DNA of 64,000 nt from CAIWHR01 sp963709525 (GCA_963709525.1 CAVPXB010000005.1:1-64000); one strand, 5' to 3'. Positions 1 through 10,510 are shown, counted from the first letter of the stretch. Numbers and translations are program-made. Notes: generated from the sequence alone by a model not told the origin.

Positions 1-121
1 CGCATGCCGGCCCAGAAACCGCGATCAAGGCCGCACCCGGCGTCAGCGATGCTCCTCGAGAGCCGATTCAAATTGGTTACCCACTTTGGTGACACCGGAC
101 AAGAGGAAGCAAGTCGATCAC

Positions 122-1387
122 ATGACGCATCTGTTCGCACGTCTCCGCATTCGCGCCCTCGGCGTCGCGGCTCGCCTCGCGCCTGCGCCGACGCCGTTCA
201 TGCTGACCGGGCCGGGCTCGTCGGTCGAGCTCGCCCGATTGATCGCCGATCGCGGCGCTCGGTCCGTCCTCGTCGTGACCGATGGCGTGCTCGTGAAGCT
301 CGGGGTCGTCGCCCCGGTGTTGAACGCGTTGAAGGAGGCGGGCCTCGCGGTGACGGTGTTCTCGGAGGTCGAGCCCGATCCGACCATCGGCATCATCATG
401 GCGGGGATCGAGCAGCTCCGGGCGTCGGGGGCGACAGCGGTGCTTGCGGTCGGCGGCGGCTCGCCGATCGACGCCGCGAAGGCCATGATCGCATGCTACG
501 CGAGCGGCCGTCGTCCGCAGGACCTCGATGGCTACTTCAAGGTCCGCGCCCCCGTCGTGCCGTTCTTCGCGGTTCCGACGACGGCGGGCAGCGGCTCGGA
601 GGTGACCGTCGCTTCCGTCGTCTCCGATCCGGGGGCCGGGCGGAAGTTCGCCATCGTCGACAACAAGCTCGTTCCAGCGGCGATCGCGCTCGATCCGAAC
701 CTCATGGTCGGCCTGCCGCCGCACGTGACCGCAGCCACGGGTATGGACGCGCTCACGCATGCGATCGAGTCCCACCTCTCGACGCTCGCCACACCGGCGA
801 CGCGAGCCCTGTCCTTGGCCGCGGCGCGCGCGATCTTTCGCGATCTGCCCCGGGCTTTCGAGGACGGTCGCGACATCGCCGCCCGGCAGAGCCTTGCCGT
901 CGCGTCCTGCCTCGCTGGCCTCGCCTTCACCAGGGCGAGCGTCGGCTACGTCCACGCGATCGCCCACCAACTCGGCCCGCTCTACCACCTCCCGCACGGG
1001 TACCTGAACGCGATCCTGCTCCCGTACGTGCTCGACTTCTACGTGGACGGCGCCGCCCCGCGGATGGCGGAGCTCGCGCGCGCATGCGGGCTCGGGCGAG
1101 ACGGCGAGGACCCCCGGTCCCTCGCGATGAGTCTCGTCGTCGCGATCCGACAGCTGAACGCGTGCGTCGGCATCCCGCCAACGATCGAGCAGATCGCCGA
1201 CGCAGACATCCCCGAGATCGTGCGGCGTGCGCTGGCGGAGGCGCACGGGACCTACCCGGTGCCGGCGTACATGTCGGCCGCCGACTGCACGACCGTCGTG
1301 CGGCGCGCGGCTGGCCGAGCCGTGGTCGCGGCGACGGATCATCGCGCACGCGCGGTCGGAGCAAGGCCCGGGAAGGAGGAGGTCTGA
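122..1387 (+). CDS. Iron-containing alcohol dehydrogenase
   Basis: A 421-residue member of the iron-type (group III) NAD(P)-dependent alcohol dehydrogenases, which interconvert alcohols and aldehydes in the cytosol. The nucleotide-binding motif GGGSPIDAAK lies at residues 111-120, followed by TTAGSGSE near 153-160. The metal ligands expected for the family are visible as D209, H213, H278 and H292, with the same 14-residue spacing between the last two histidines as in FucO. The ATG at 122 was preferred over an in-frame GTG at 86 because family N-termini begin close to this point; neither has a strong ribosome site. The stop is three bases before an aldehyde dehydrogenase gene with a good GGAGGAGG site, so the two probably form an operon oxidising an alcohol to an acid. 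The substrate cannot be told from sequence. Confidence 0.9.
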   Translation: MTHLFARLRIRALGVAARLAPAPTPFMLTGPGSSVELARLIADRGARSVLVVTDGVLVKLGVVAPVLNALKEAGLAVTVFSEVEPDPTIGIIMAGIEQLRASGATAVLAVGGGSPIDAAKAMIACYASGRRPQDLDGYFKVRAPVVPFFAVPTTAGSGSEVTVASVVSDPGAGRKFAIVDNKLVPAAIALDPNLMVGLPPHVTAATGMDALTHAIESHLSTLATPATRALSLAAARAIFRDLPRAFEDGRDIAARQSLAVASCLAGLAFTRASVGYVHAIAHQLGPLYHLPHGYLNAILLPYVLDFYVDGAAPRMAELARACGLGRDGEDPRSLAMSLVVAIRQLNACVGIPPTIEQIADADIPEIVRRALAEAHGTYPVPAYMSAADCTTVVRRAAGRAVVAATDHRARAVGARPGKEEV

Positions 1388-1390
1388 GCC

Positions 1391-2809
1391 ATGGAGTCGT
1401 CTGCCCTCACCCTTGCCCAGTGCCTCGAACAGCAGCGCGCGGCCCATCGAGCCGATCCGTACCCCGACCTTGAGCAGCGCAAAGGCCACCTCGCGGCGCT
1501 GCACCGGTTCCTCCAGGAGAACGAGGCGGCGATCATCGAGGCCATCGACGCCGACTTCGGCGTGCGACCGGCGACCGAGACGCGCCTGCTCGAGCTCTTC
1601 CCGGTGCGCCAGGGCATCCGCGACGCTACACGGCATATCGCGAAGTGGATGCGTTCACAGCGCCGATCGGTCGACCGACTCGTCTTTCCCGGCGCGAGGA
1701 ACCACGTCGTCCCCCAGCCTCTCGGGGTGGTGGGCGTGCTCGTTCCTTGGAACTTCCCGATCCAGCTCTCGTTCGGTCCGCTCGTCGACATCCTCGCCGC
1801 CGGCAACCACGCCATGGTGAAGATGTCGGATCGATCCGTCCACCTCGCGCGCCTCCTGATCGAGGTCTTTCCGCGCTACTTGCCGACCGAGAAGGTCGCG
1901 TTCTTCGAAGACCTCGGACGCGGCCCGGAGTTCTCGAAGCTTCCGTTCGACCACATGATCTTCACCGGCTCGAGCGGCGTCGGACGCGCCGTCATGGCTT
2001 CCGCGGCGGCGAACCTTTGTCCGGTGACGCTCGAGCTCGGCGGCAAGGCCCCGGCGGTGGTCGCGCCCGACTTTCCGCTCGCGACCGCCGCCCAGCGCAT
2101 CCTCTGGGCCAAGTGCATCAACGCCGGCCAGGTGTGCGTCAACGTGGATTACCTGTTCTTGCCCGAAGGGAGCATCGACGCGTTCGTCGCGCATGCGAAG
2201 CGGCTCGTCGCAGAGCGATATCCCGATCTGAACGGCCCGGACTACACCACGATCATCGATCAGCCTGCGTACGATCGGCTCGTCGCGACGCTCGAGGATG
2301 CGAAGGCGCGCGGAGCGACCGTCATCAACCTGGCGCCGGACCAGCAGCTCGATGCCCGTCGCCGCAAGCTCGCCCCGCACATCGTTCTCGGGGTGAGCGA
2401 CGAGATGACGATCATGAAGGAGGAGATCTTCGGGCCGTTCTTGCCGGTCAAACCGTATCGCGAGGCCGAAGAGGTCATCGCTTACGTCAACGGTCACGAC
2501 CGCCCGCTCGCGTTCTATCCGTTCACCAACGACAAGCGACTCGCCCAGCGGTACATCACCGAGGTTCTCTCGGGCAGCGTCGGCGTGAATGAGGCGATCG
2601 TGCAGGTGGGGCAGCACGACCTGCCGTTCGGCGGCGTCGGCGCGAGCGGCATGGGGCACTACCATGGCTACGAGGGCTTCCTGACCTTCTCGAAGCTCCG
2701 GCCGGTCTTTCGCCAGGCGCGCTTCTCGTCGATCCAGGCGGCGCTGCAGCCGCCCTACGGAAAGCGCGCGAAGCTCGCCCTGGATTGGATGTTCAGGTTG
2801 CGAGGCTAG
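1391..2809 (+). CDS. Aldehyde dehydrogenase (coniferyl-aldehyde-dehydrogenase-like)
   Basis: A 472-residue NAD(P)-dependent aldehyde dehydrogenase that oxidises aldehydes to carboxylates. The substrate and cofactor pocket motif PWNFP is at 119-123, the general base is E215 in LELGGK, and the catalytic cysteine is C249 in NAGQVC. EEIFGP near residue 345 is also typical. Length and the short C-terminus resemble the class 3 / coniferyl aldehyde dehydrogenase branch, but the aromatic specificity is only an inference. The ATG at 1391 has a strong GGAGGAGG Shine-Dalgarno sequence within the end of the upstream alcohol dehydrogenase gene. The pair would take an alcohol to an aldehyde and then to an acid. 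Confidence 0.92.
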   Translation: MESSALTLAQCLEQQRAAHRADPYPDLEQRKGHLAALHRFLQENEAAIIEAIDADFGVRPATETRLLELFPVRQGIRDATRHIAKWMRSQRRSVDRLVFPGARNHVVPQPLGVVGVLVPWNFPIQLSFGPLVDILAAGNHAMVKMSDRSVHLARLLIEVFPRYLPTEKVAFFEDLGRGPEFSKLPFDHMIFTGSSGVGRAVMASAAANLCPVTLELGGKAPAVVAPDFPLATAAQRILWAKCINAGQVCVNVDYLFLPEGSIDAFVAHAKRLVAERYPDLNGPDYTTIIDQPAYDRLVATLEDAKARGATVINLAPDQQLDARRRKLAPHIVLGVSDEMTIMKEEIFGPFLPVKPYREAEEVIAYVNGHDRPLAFYPFTNDKRLAQRYITEVLSGSVGVNEAIVQVGQHDLPFGGVGASGMGHYHGYEGFLTFSKLRPVFRQARFSSIQAALQPPYGKRAKLALDWMFRLRG

Positions 2810-2962
2810 CAGTCGCTCGATGATCGGACATCACGCCGCTTGCGACCGCGCCGCCTGAGGTAGCGCGCCGCCGTCCACGACAGGCGGTAGCGGTCCAGGT
2901 CGTCGACGGGTAGGGAGGCGCCCTTCGACTTGCGCTCAGTTTGACTCCGCGGCGACGCCGCC

Positions 2963-4631
2963 TCAGCGCGTCAAGCCAAAGCCATGGAGTTTCCTCGCGG
3001 CGGTGCCGAACTGGCCCAACTGGTAGACGGCTGCGCCTGCCGGCGAGAATGTGAACGACTCAAACGGCTCGGCCAGCATCGGGTCGAGGTATTCACGCGG
3101 CGCAATGCCCGTGGTCACGTGCGGACTGAATTGTTCGCCGGCTGACTTCTGCACAAACGTCGACACATAGTCGATCAGCAGCGGGTCGATGACGGGATCA
3201 TCCGGCGTGGTGGCGAAGGCGGCCGAGCCTCCGGTTGCCACCGCGAACGGAGCCACGGCATCGATCAATGCCCGCTGCAGCTCGCGCAGTTCAGGACTCG
3301 GCCTGGCGACAATGCCAGCCAGTCCCACGCTGCCGCTCGGGATGTAGTAGTACCTGAATGCCTCCATCCGCAAGCCGGGCACATCGGCGCCGGCCAAAAC
3401 CTTCCCCGCTGCGGCATAGATCTTGTCGAGGTCGGCCGTGCGAACGAAGCGCTGCAAAAGCGTGACGTGCGGACGATGCCTCGCATCCAGCGCGAAACCT
3501 CGCGGGAAAACCTTGAGCAGCCGCGCGTTGTTCGCTTCGGCACGCTGAAGCATCGTGGCGTCAGGCTCCAGCAGGATGTTGATGGCGGTGACCGGACCGG
3601 GCTCGAAAGGGAAGACCTGCTTCCAATCGTTCTTCATGCTGACCACGGTCCAACCGGCCCCCTTGGCCTGCTCGTAGAGGGCCGGCGTGAAGGCCCCGAT
3701 CGGCGGCGTGGCCATGCCCAGCACCGGGCCGTAGGCGTATTCACGCGCTGCGTCATCGTGCAGGACGAGCAGCCCGAAGCGCACGCCGCTACCGCCCTGC
3801 GTGTATTCCAGCATGTGCTGGTCGCCGACGGAGTTGCCGAAAGCTGCAAGGGGCGCGCGGCCGATATGCTGGTGGATGGTGACCGGCTTGCCGGCCTTGT
3901 CGTTATTGAAGTTCAAGTGCGGCAGGCGCATGAGAACCGGCTTTCCGTCGCGCAGCTCGAACCGGGTCTTGATGCTGCTGCCAATGACCTGCTCGGGTGT
4001 GACGCCGTAGACGCGCTCGCCCCATTGGCGCACGAACTCGATGCCGCCGCCCGTGACGATGTAGTTCCTGAACCCGTTGGCGCGCAGGTAAGCGAGCAGT
4101 TCGAGCATCGGCGCATAGGTCATTTCGGTGAAGAGCTTGCCGTCTGTCCGGATGCCTCGCGGTGGCGATCCAGTCCTCCACGATCCGCCCGAACTCCTCG
4201 GTGCTCATTCCCGCGTGGGTGGCCATGACGATTTCGAGAAGCTCGTGGTCACCGCCGGCGAGAGCGGCCCTCAGATCCCCCTTGAGCAGCGAGGCGAACG
4301 GCTCCTGGGTCTCCCACTCGGGGTGCTGCGAGGCCAGCGCCTTCACACGGTCGAGCGCGAAATACGCCTGGACGGGCGCCGGCTGCTCGCACCAGAGCGT
4401 CCCGTCGTTGTCGAAGGTGGCGATTCGTTCGGGGACGGGGACAAAGGATGGCGAGCCTTCCGTTGTCACCTTGTCGACGAAGCTGAAGATACTCTGCTTT
4501 GCCGGCCCGTCGTTCCAGGAGGGAAGAGGGTCGGCGGCGAAGGCCGCGTCTGCGGACGACAGCAGACCGGGCAGGACTTCGGTAGGTGAGTCTTTCTTCA
4601 AGGCAGTCTCCCAGGGTGTGTTGACATGCAC
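2963..4631 (-). CDS. HAD hydrolase fused to a 2H-phosphoesterase domain (one frameshift)
   Basis: Two overlapping reading frames together encode one protein of about 555 residues if one extra base near 4147-4152 is removed. The upstream frame carries the HAD nucleophile motif DNDGT (residues 74-78); the downstream frame carries the later HAD motif with GNSVGD. After the usual HAD end (MKNDWKQVFP) comes a second domain with two histidine motifs, RPHVT and SPHVT, typical of 2H phosphoesterases (2'-5' RNA ligase-like, LigT superfamily). The start is a GTG at 4631; a possible signal peptide ending AFA-ADP suggests export, but its N-terminal half is unconvincing, so the true start may be elsewhere. 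The substrate is unknown. It sits downstream of the sulfatase gene on the same strand. Confidence 0.7.
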
Positions 4632-4689
4632 TCTGAGCGCACGGGAAAAGACCCGGGCGACCGATCGATCGGCGCCCGGGTCTGCTGAA

Positions 4690-6244
4690 TCAGCGCGCCC
4701 GGCCGGACGGCAGGACGCGGCCCCATCGCTGCGGCCGATGGGGCGGGCAGGTCAATGTGCCGCCGCCGCTGGCTGCTTCCAGGTCGCGCATCACGGCATC
4801 CAGGTTGAACGAGGCCGGCTTCTGCCGCGGCGGGAACTTCACGAAGTTCTCGATCTGGCTGGCGACCACGCCCTGCATCATGTAGATGATGTAGGCATGG
4901 GAGATCATCCAGTCGTAGTAGGTGTTCGAGTTCTCGTCGGCCCGCTCGAACGGGTCGCGCCGCAGATTGAAGAGCTTCGGGATCCGCAACTTCACGAACG
5001 GCTCCATCCAGCACGCCAGTTGCTTGGCGCGCTGCTCCATCAGCACCACCTTCCAGTCCTGCATGCGGATCGCCAGGATGTCGCCGTCGTCGCTGATGTA
5101 GAAGAAGGAATTGCCGCGGGCTGTCCTTCACCTCGCCCTTCAGGTAGGGCAGCATGTTGAAGCCGTCGAGGTGGACCTTGAAGGTCTTCTTGCCGGCCTT
5201 GTGGCCCTTGAGAAGCTTTTCCTTGATGTCCGGCTCGCCGGCGGCGGCGAGGAAGGTCGCCATCCAGTCCTGGTGGGTGACGATGCCGTTGAGCACCGTG
5301 CCGGCCTTGAACTTGCCCGGCCAGCGCACGAAGCACGGCACGCGCCAGCCGCCTTCCCAGTTGGTGTTCTTCTCGGAGCGGAACGGCGTGATGCCGGCAT
5401 CCGGCCAGGTGTTGTAGTGCACGCCGTTGTCGGTGGAGTACATGACGATGGTGTCGTCGGCGATGCCCAGCGCGTCGAGCTTGTCCAGCATCATGCCGAC
5501 GTTCTCGTCGTGCGCCACCATCACGTCGTTGTAGTCGCCCTGGCCGCCGCTCTTGCCCTTGTGCTTCTCGGCGCAGTGGGTGCGGAAGTGCATCGCCGTC
5601 GTGTTGTACCAGAGGAAGAACGGCGTCTTGGCCTTGTGCGCCTCGTCGATGAAGCGCAGCGCGCGCTCGGTCACCTCGTCGTCGATGGTCTCCATGCGCT
5701 TGATCGTCAGCGGCCCGGTGTCCTCGACCGTCTGCCCGCCCTTGCCGTCGGCCTTGCAATGCAGCACGCCGCGCGGCCCGAACCTCTTCTTGAACTCCGG
5801 GTTCTTCGGGTAGTCGGGGTCCTCGGGCTCTTCCTCGGCGTTCAGGTGGTACAGGTTGCCGAAGAACTCGTCGAAGCCGTGCATCGTGGGCAGGTGCTCG
5901 TCGCGGTCGCCGAAGTGGTTCTTGCCGAACTGGCCGGTGGCGTAGCCCAGGGGCTTGAGCAGCTCGGCGATGGTCGGGTCTTCCTTCTGCAGGCCGTTGG
6001 TGGCGCCGGGCATGCCCACCTTGGTCAGCCCGGTGCGGATCGGGTTCTGGCCGGTCATGAACGCGGCGCGGCCCGCCGTGCAGCTCTGCTGCGCGTAGTA
6101 GTCGGTGAAGGCCACGCCCTCGTTGGCGACGCGGTCGATGTTGGGCGTGCGGTAGCCCATCTGGCCGCGGCTGTTGTAGCTGATGTTCCACCAGCCCACG
6201 TCGTCGCCCCAGAGGATCAGGATGTTGGGTTTTTTCGTTGCCAT
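4690..6244 (-). CDS. Arylsulfatase, Cys-type (one frameshift)
   Basis: A sulfatase of the alkaline-phosphatase superfamily, which hydrolyses sulfate esters. The N-terminal metal site begins ILWGDD, and the formylglycine motif C55-T-A-G-R59 is intact. The core lies in the frame starting at ATG 6244. The C-terminal 120-odd residues (NLRRDPFERAD, YYDWM, FPPRQK) continue in another frame, and removing one base near 5113-5117 (a CGGC context) joins them into 517 residues, a normal size. There is no signal peptide, so the enzyme appears cytosolic. That fits maturation by the radical-SAM enzyme encoded just upstream (6322-7726), which converts the cysteine to formylglycine. The ATG lies at the family's usual start. 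Substrate unknown. Confidence 0.88.
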
Positions 6245-6321
6245 GGTCTCTTCCTTTCAGTCGTTGCACAAATTCCGGATCGGCTTCGAGCCACCCGGTT
6301 CCAAAAAAGCAATGTCCGTCT

Positions 6322-7726
6322 TCACGGCACCGTTGCGCGGTCGACCCCGCTGAAGGGCGAACCCGGCGCGTTGTCGCCGTGGCAAAAGCGGAATTTCCTG
6401 CCGCTGCCGCAGGGGCAGGGCTGATAAGCGCCGCGCCTTGGCATCCTCGCCGGCGATCCACGCCATCACGTCGGCGGGCGGGCGGCTCTGCCGCAGCAGT
6501 TGCACCATGACGTTGAAGGTCGGTCCGGTATGCGTGAAGAAGAGCTCGAGGCCCGGGCACAGGTAGTTCTGGCCCGGTTCACCGTCGCGCGACAGCGCGA
6601 ACCGGTCCTTCGGGCAGCCGCCGTTGCACCAGTTGCGGACCTTGCAGCCCCGGCACTGCGCCGTCAGCGTGTCCTGCTTGTCCTGGCCGAACTTGCGCTG
6701 CTCCGCGGACGCCACCAGTGCGAGCATGTGCGTCTCGTGGATGTTGCCGAGCTTGTATTTGGGCTCGACGAAGTGATCGCAGGAGTAAAGATCGCCGTTG
6801 TGCTCCAGCGCCGGGCCGTAGCCGCAGGTGGGCGCATGGATGCACAGCAGGTGGCGGCCGAAGAAGGCCTCCAGCGTGACGTCGAAGAGCTGCACGAACA
6901 CTTCGCCCACGTCGTGGCGCACCCACTCCTCGAAGATGTCGATGAGGAAGCGGCCGTACTGCTCGGGGCCCACCGTGCGCTCGGTGACCAGGTTGCCGGT
7001 CTGCGTATAGAGCAGGCGCTTCTTGCCGGCCTGCTCGCTCCAGCCCTTGTTGGCGATCTGGATCGTCTGTTCGGTGGCGCGCTCGATGATCGGGATGAAT
7101 TGCACCCACTTCGCATGGAGCTCGTCGCGGAAGAAGCGATAGACGGCGCGGCCATGGTGCTGGTTGGCGGCGTTGACGGTGCACAGGATGTTGAAGTCGA
7201 CCTCGTGCTTGCGCAGGTATCGCCAGCCGCGCATCACCAGGTCGAAGGTGCCCTGCCCGCGGCGGTCGACGCGGTAGGTGTCGTGCAGCTCGCGCGGGCC
7301 GTCGACGCTCAGGCCCACGAGGAAGTCGTGCTGCTTGAAGAACACGCACCAGTCGTCGTCGATGAGCAGGCCGTTGGTCTGGAACGTGTGCTGCACGACC
7401 TGCCCGGGCCGGCGATGCTTCTCGACCAATTCCATCGCGCGGCGAAAGAAGTCGAGCTTCATCAGCGTGGGCTCGCCGCCCTGCCATGCCACCGTCACCT
7501 GTGGTGCGCGGTGCGACTCGAGCAACTGGCGGATGTAGGCCTCGAGCGTGGCCTCGGACATGCGGCTCCTGTCGTTCGGGTACAGCGCTTCCTTGGACAG
7601 GAAAAAGCAGTACGTGCAATCGATGTTGCAGGTCGACCCGCTCGGCTTGGCCAGCAGGTGGAAACCCGGCGGGCCGTTCGCGGGCAGCGGCGGGGACATC
7701 ACGGCAGGATTGGCTTCGGCGGACAA
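6322..7726 (-). CDS. Anaerobic sulfatase-maturating radical SAM enzyme with C-terminal SEC-C motif (one frameshift)
   Basis: This radical-SAM/SPASM enzyme (anSME family) oxidises the active-site cysteine of sulfatases to formylglycine. The radical-SAM cluster ligands are C33, C37 and C40 (CX3CX2C). The SPASM region has CRGCKVRNWCNGGCP, preceded by CSHD-like YSCDHF. The uninterrupted frame runs on to a non-homologous tail. One base earlier, near 6436-6441, the other frame reads PCPCGSGRKFRFCHG, a SEC-C zinc motif known at the C-terminus of many proteobacterial anSMEs. Removing one base there gives 467 residues and a stop at 6322. The gene precedes the sulfatase it probably activates. ATG at 7726. 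Confidence 0.88.
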
Positions 7727-7783
7727 GGTCTGGTTCCGTTGGATATTGGATGCGGGATCGGATCGGTCGATGCGGTAAAGCCG

Positions 7784-8227
7784 CTACACCAATCGCAACA
7801 GCACGGCAAAGAAGGCGAACACGCCGACCAGGATGATCACGAACGAAACGGCATAGAGCGGTGTGTTCTTGCCCTTCCTGGTCACGCCCGCGACGGCCGC
7901 GAAACCGTCGCTCCACAGGTAATGCAACGTCCACCGGTACTCCAGGACCGAAAACACTGCCGCCATGACGCCACCAAAGATCAGCGCCAGGCCCAGCAAC
8001 CACGCCGCATTCGGAAATTGGACGCTGCCGACCTCGGGTGCATTCTGGAACTTGTAGAAAAACTGGAAAAGTCCGAAACCGAAGCCGATCAGCGAGACGG
8101 CCGTGCGCATGTACGCCATCATCGTGCGCTCGACCGCAAGCCGCGTGCGCAGCCAGGCAAAATGGCTTTCCGCGGTCACGTGAACGTCGAACCGGCGGGA
8201 ATGTTCGCTGGCTTGTTCGTCACTCAT
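7784..8227 (-). CDS. DUF202 / YidH-family membrane protein
   Basis: A 147-residue small integral membrane protein of the DUF202 (YidH) family, function unknown. The family signature is the N-terminal segment LAVERTMMAYMRTAVSLIGFG, followed by three hydrophobic segments: roughly residues 45-65, 80-100 and 120-145. The ATG overlaps the stop of the SulP gene by four bases (ATGA), so translational coupling is likely. In other bacteria DUF202 proteins are often found beside SulP transporters, which matches this position. Confidence 0.85.
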   Translation of the reverse strand: MSDEQASEHSRRFDVHVTAESHFAWLRTRLAVERTMMAYMRTAVSLIGFGFGLFQFFYKFQNAPEVGSVQFPNAAWLLGLALIFGGVMAAVFSVLEYRWTLHYLWSDGFAAVAGVTRKGKNTPLYAVSFVIILVGVFAFFAVLLRLV

Positions 8228-9981
8228 CGTCGCTCTACCTTGCCATGCCCGGCGGCGTGCTTGTCGAGCCAGGCGGTGGCCGCCGCCACGGCCTGGTTGA
8301 GGGCCGCACCCAGTCTGCGGCGTGGCCACGAAGACGTTCTCCTCGCCAAGAACCTCGAGCATGCCGGTCTTGGCGAGCTGATCGCGAACGACCGGATCGA
8401 CGCCGACCAGCATCAGCTTGCTCTCGTGCTTCTGCAGCGCCTCGCTGTAGCGCTGCAACACGGTCATGAACGTGCTCCCGATCTCGCTCTTGCCGCGCAG
8501 GTTGATCGCAACCACGGCGTGCGTGGCGTTGCCCACTTGCGGCAGCAACTCTTCCATGCTCTTGGCCGCGGCAAAGAACAGGCTGCCATAGACATGCAAC
8601 AGGGTGAACTGGTGGCTGGGCAACTGTGCCGGCGGTGGCCGCTCGAGCGGAAAGCCTTCCGGTTGCAGCACCCATTGGGTGACGACGACTTTGTTCGATT
8701 GGCGAAAGACGTGCAGCACGATGCTGAGCGCCATGCCGAACAGGACCGCGAATTGCAGAGGCACCGACCAACGTGGCGACAAAGGTGACGAGCATGACCG
8801 CCCGCGAGATCCGGCCGGTCTTCCAGGCCATCACGGCCTGTTCCACGCGCAGGCCCTGGAACCCCGCGACGATCAGCAACGCGGCCAGCGCGGGCATGGG
8901 CACCCGCTCCACCAGCGGCCCGGCCAGCAGCACGATCAGGGCCACGAACAGCCCGACGAAGATGTTGCCCCAGCGCGATCTGGCCGCCGGCGCCCATGAT
9001 CAGCGCCGTGCCCGAGACCGAGCCGCCGGCCGGAATTCCGCCGGCCAGGCTGGTGGCGATGTTGGCAGCACCCTGGCCCAGGAAGTCGCGCGACACGTCC
9101 GGGTAGCGTCCGTCGGGGTTGGGCGTGCCCTGGCTGACGCCTGCGCCCTGGACCAGGCCGATGATGGCGATGGACAAGGCCGGCAGCCAGCAGCGACAGG
9201 ACCAGCGACAGCTGCGGGCAGCATGCGAATTGGGGCAGCTCACGCGGGATGGCCGAAATGTCGCCGACCGTCGGGACCGCGGCGAAGTTAGGCGGCCGAG
9301 GGCAGCGCCGGCAGGCTCAGCACCGCCAACAGCGACCGTCGCCACAGCAATGGCGATGATGAAGGCAAAACGCTGCAAGGCCTTGAGCCACAGCAGCCCC
9401 ACGATCAGCGCCAGCGTGAACACGCCGATGGTCGTGGCCTGCAGGTTGATCTGGCCGATGCGCAGCAGCAGGTCCAGCGCCTGGGCCACGCGGTTCGAGA
9501 ATCTGCTCTGGTAGCCCGTCAGGTCGCTCAACTGGCCCAGGATGATCAGCACGGCCACGCCGTTGAGAAAGCCGGTCATCACCGCGTTGGAGACGAAACG
9601 GATCAGGAAACCCAGCCGGAACAGGCCCGCCAGCAACTGGATCACGCCCACCAGCAGCACCAGCACGATCAGCGCCTCGGCCCTCTGGCCGGCGGGAAAC
9701 TCCGCCAGCACGACGCCGGCGGCCACGGCCAGCGCCGCGGTGCTGGACACGTTCATGAAGACCGAGCTGCTGAAGATGGCGCCGACGGGCACGGCGACCA
9801 TCAGCGTAAAGATGCCCAGCACCGGATTGACCGTGGCCAGCAGCGCATGGCCCATCGCCTGCGGCACGTTGACCACCGCGAAGGTGAGCGCGGCGACCAG
9901 GTCGGACGCGAGATGGCTGCGCTCGGGCTTCAGGCGCTGCACGGCGTCCCGAAGCTGTTCCATTCGTGCCGGCTTGGTCAT
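8224..9981 (-). pseudogene. SulP-family anion transporter with STAS domain (about six frameshifts)
   Basis: The pieces of a SulP sulfate/anion permease are all present but spread over several frames. The N-terminal part (QAMGHALLATVNPVLGIF, then several membrane segments) is in the frame starting at ATG 9981. The middle (SIAIIGLVQGAGVSQGTPN, IPAGGSVSGTAL), the last membrane helices (LVERVPMPALAALLIVAGF) and the STAS domain (GKSEIGSTFMTVL, LMLVGVDPVVRDQL) follow in other frames. Removing single bases near 9325, 9287, 9184, 8958, 8780 and 8310 restores one 583-residue protein ending at 8224, a normal SulP length. One of the present frames meets a TAA at about 9288. The gene is either decayed or, more likely, miscalled in the assembly. 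It would import sulfate or bicarbonate across the inner membrane. Confidence 0.8.
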
Positions 9982-10003
9982 CGTTGGCCGGACATCCACC
10001 GGA

Positions 10004-10510
10004 TCACCGGCTTGCGCCCGCGGATTGGCGGCCGATCCACCAGCGCGCGATCCGCGAAATGATCCCGCGCAGCGCCACATAGGGCACGAAGGCGAGCAGC
10101 AGTGCGATGATCACTGCCTCGGCGGGATGAAAGGTCTCGAACTCGATGAATTGATAGATCGCGTCCATGACGAGGCCCAGCAGAATGATGCGCGCGGTGG
10201 CGATCACCGCTTCCTGCAGGCGACCTGCGCGCTTCGCGGGGTTGGTGAGAACCGTCTCCAGAAAGGGAGCGCGTCCCGACCGGGCGTCCTTGACGCCATC
10301 GAAGAAGGCGGCAATCGTCGCCATGATGGGCTGCAGGATGAAGCGAAAGGTCATCGGACCGCTCGCACGCTCAAGCAGGTTTTGCCAGATGCGCGCGCGA
10401 ACCTCCGCCGAGAAGCCGTACTGCGCCAAACCGACGACGACGAAGGCCACCATCAGCACGACCACCAGTCGAGCCAGGAAGAGCTTGGACTTGGATACTT
10501 CTTCTGTCAT
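10004..10510 (-). CDS. Conserved hypothetical membrane protein
   Basis: A 168-residue protein not assigned to a named family. It has a hydrophobic N-terminal helix (LFLARLVVVLMVAFVVVG, about residues 8-26) and two further membrane segments (IILLGLVMDAIYQF and AVIIALLLAFVPYVALRG), with a basic C-terminus. It lies just upstream of the SulP gene on the same strand, separated by 22 bases, so it may be cotranscribed. The start at 10510 was chosen because longer versions add a low-complexity basic segment. Confidence 0.6.
   Translation of the reverse strand: MTEEVSKSKLFLARLVVVLMVAFVVVGLAQYGFSAEVRARIWQNLLERASGPMTFRFILQPIMATIAAFFDGVKDARSGRAPFLETVLTNPAKRAGRLQEAVIATARIILLGLVMDAIYQFIEFETFHPAEAVIIALLLAFVPYVALRGIISRIARWWIGRQSAGASR

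Noticed and set aside
2810..2962. Possible gene remnant after the aldehyde dehydrogenase gene
   Set aside because: A short minus-strand frame with DDLDRYRLSWTAARYLRRR looks protein-like, but it has no start and no family could be named.
4140..9330. Programmed ribosomal frameshifting as the cause of the broken frames
   Set aside because: The shifts have different contexts, lie in unrelated genes, and lack slippery sequences with downstream structures.
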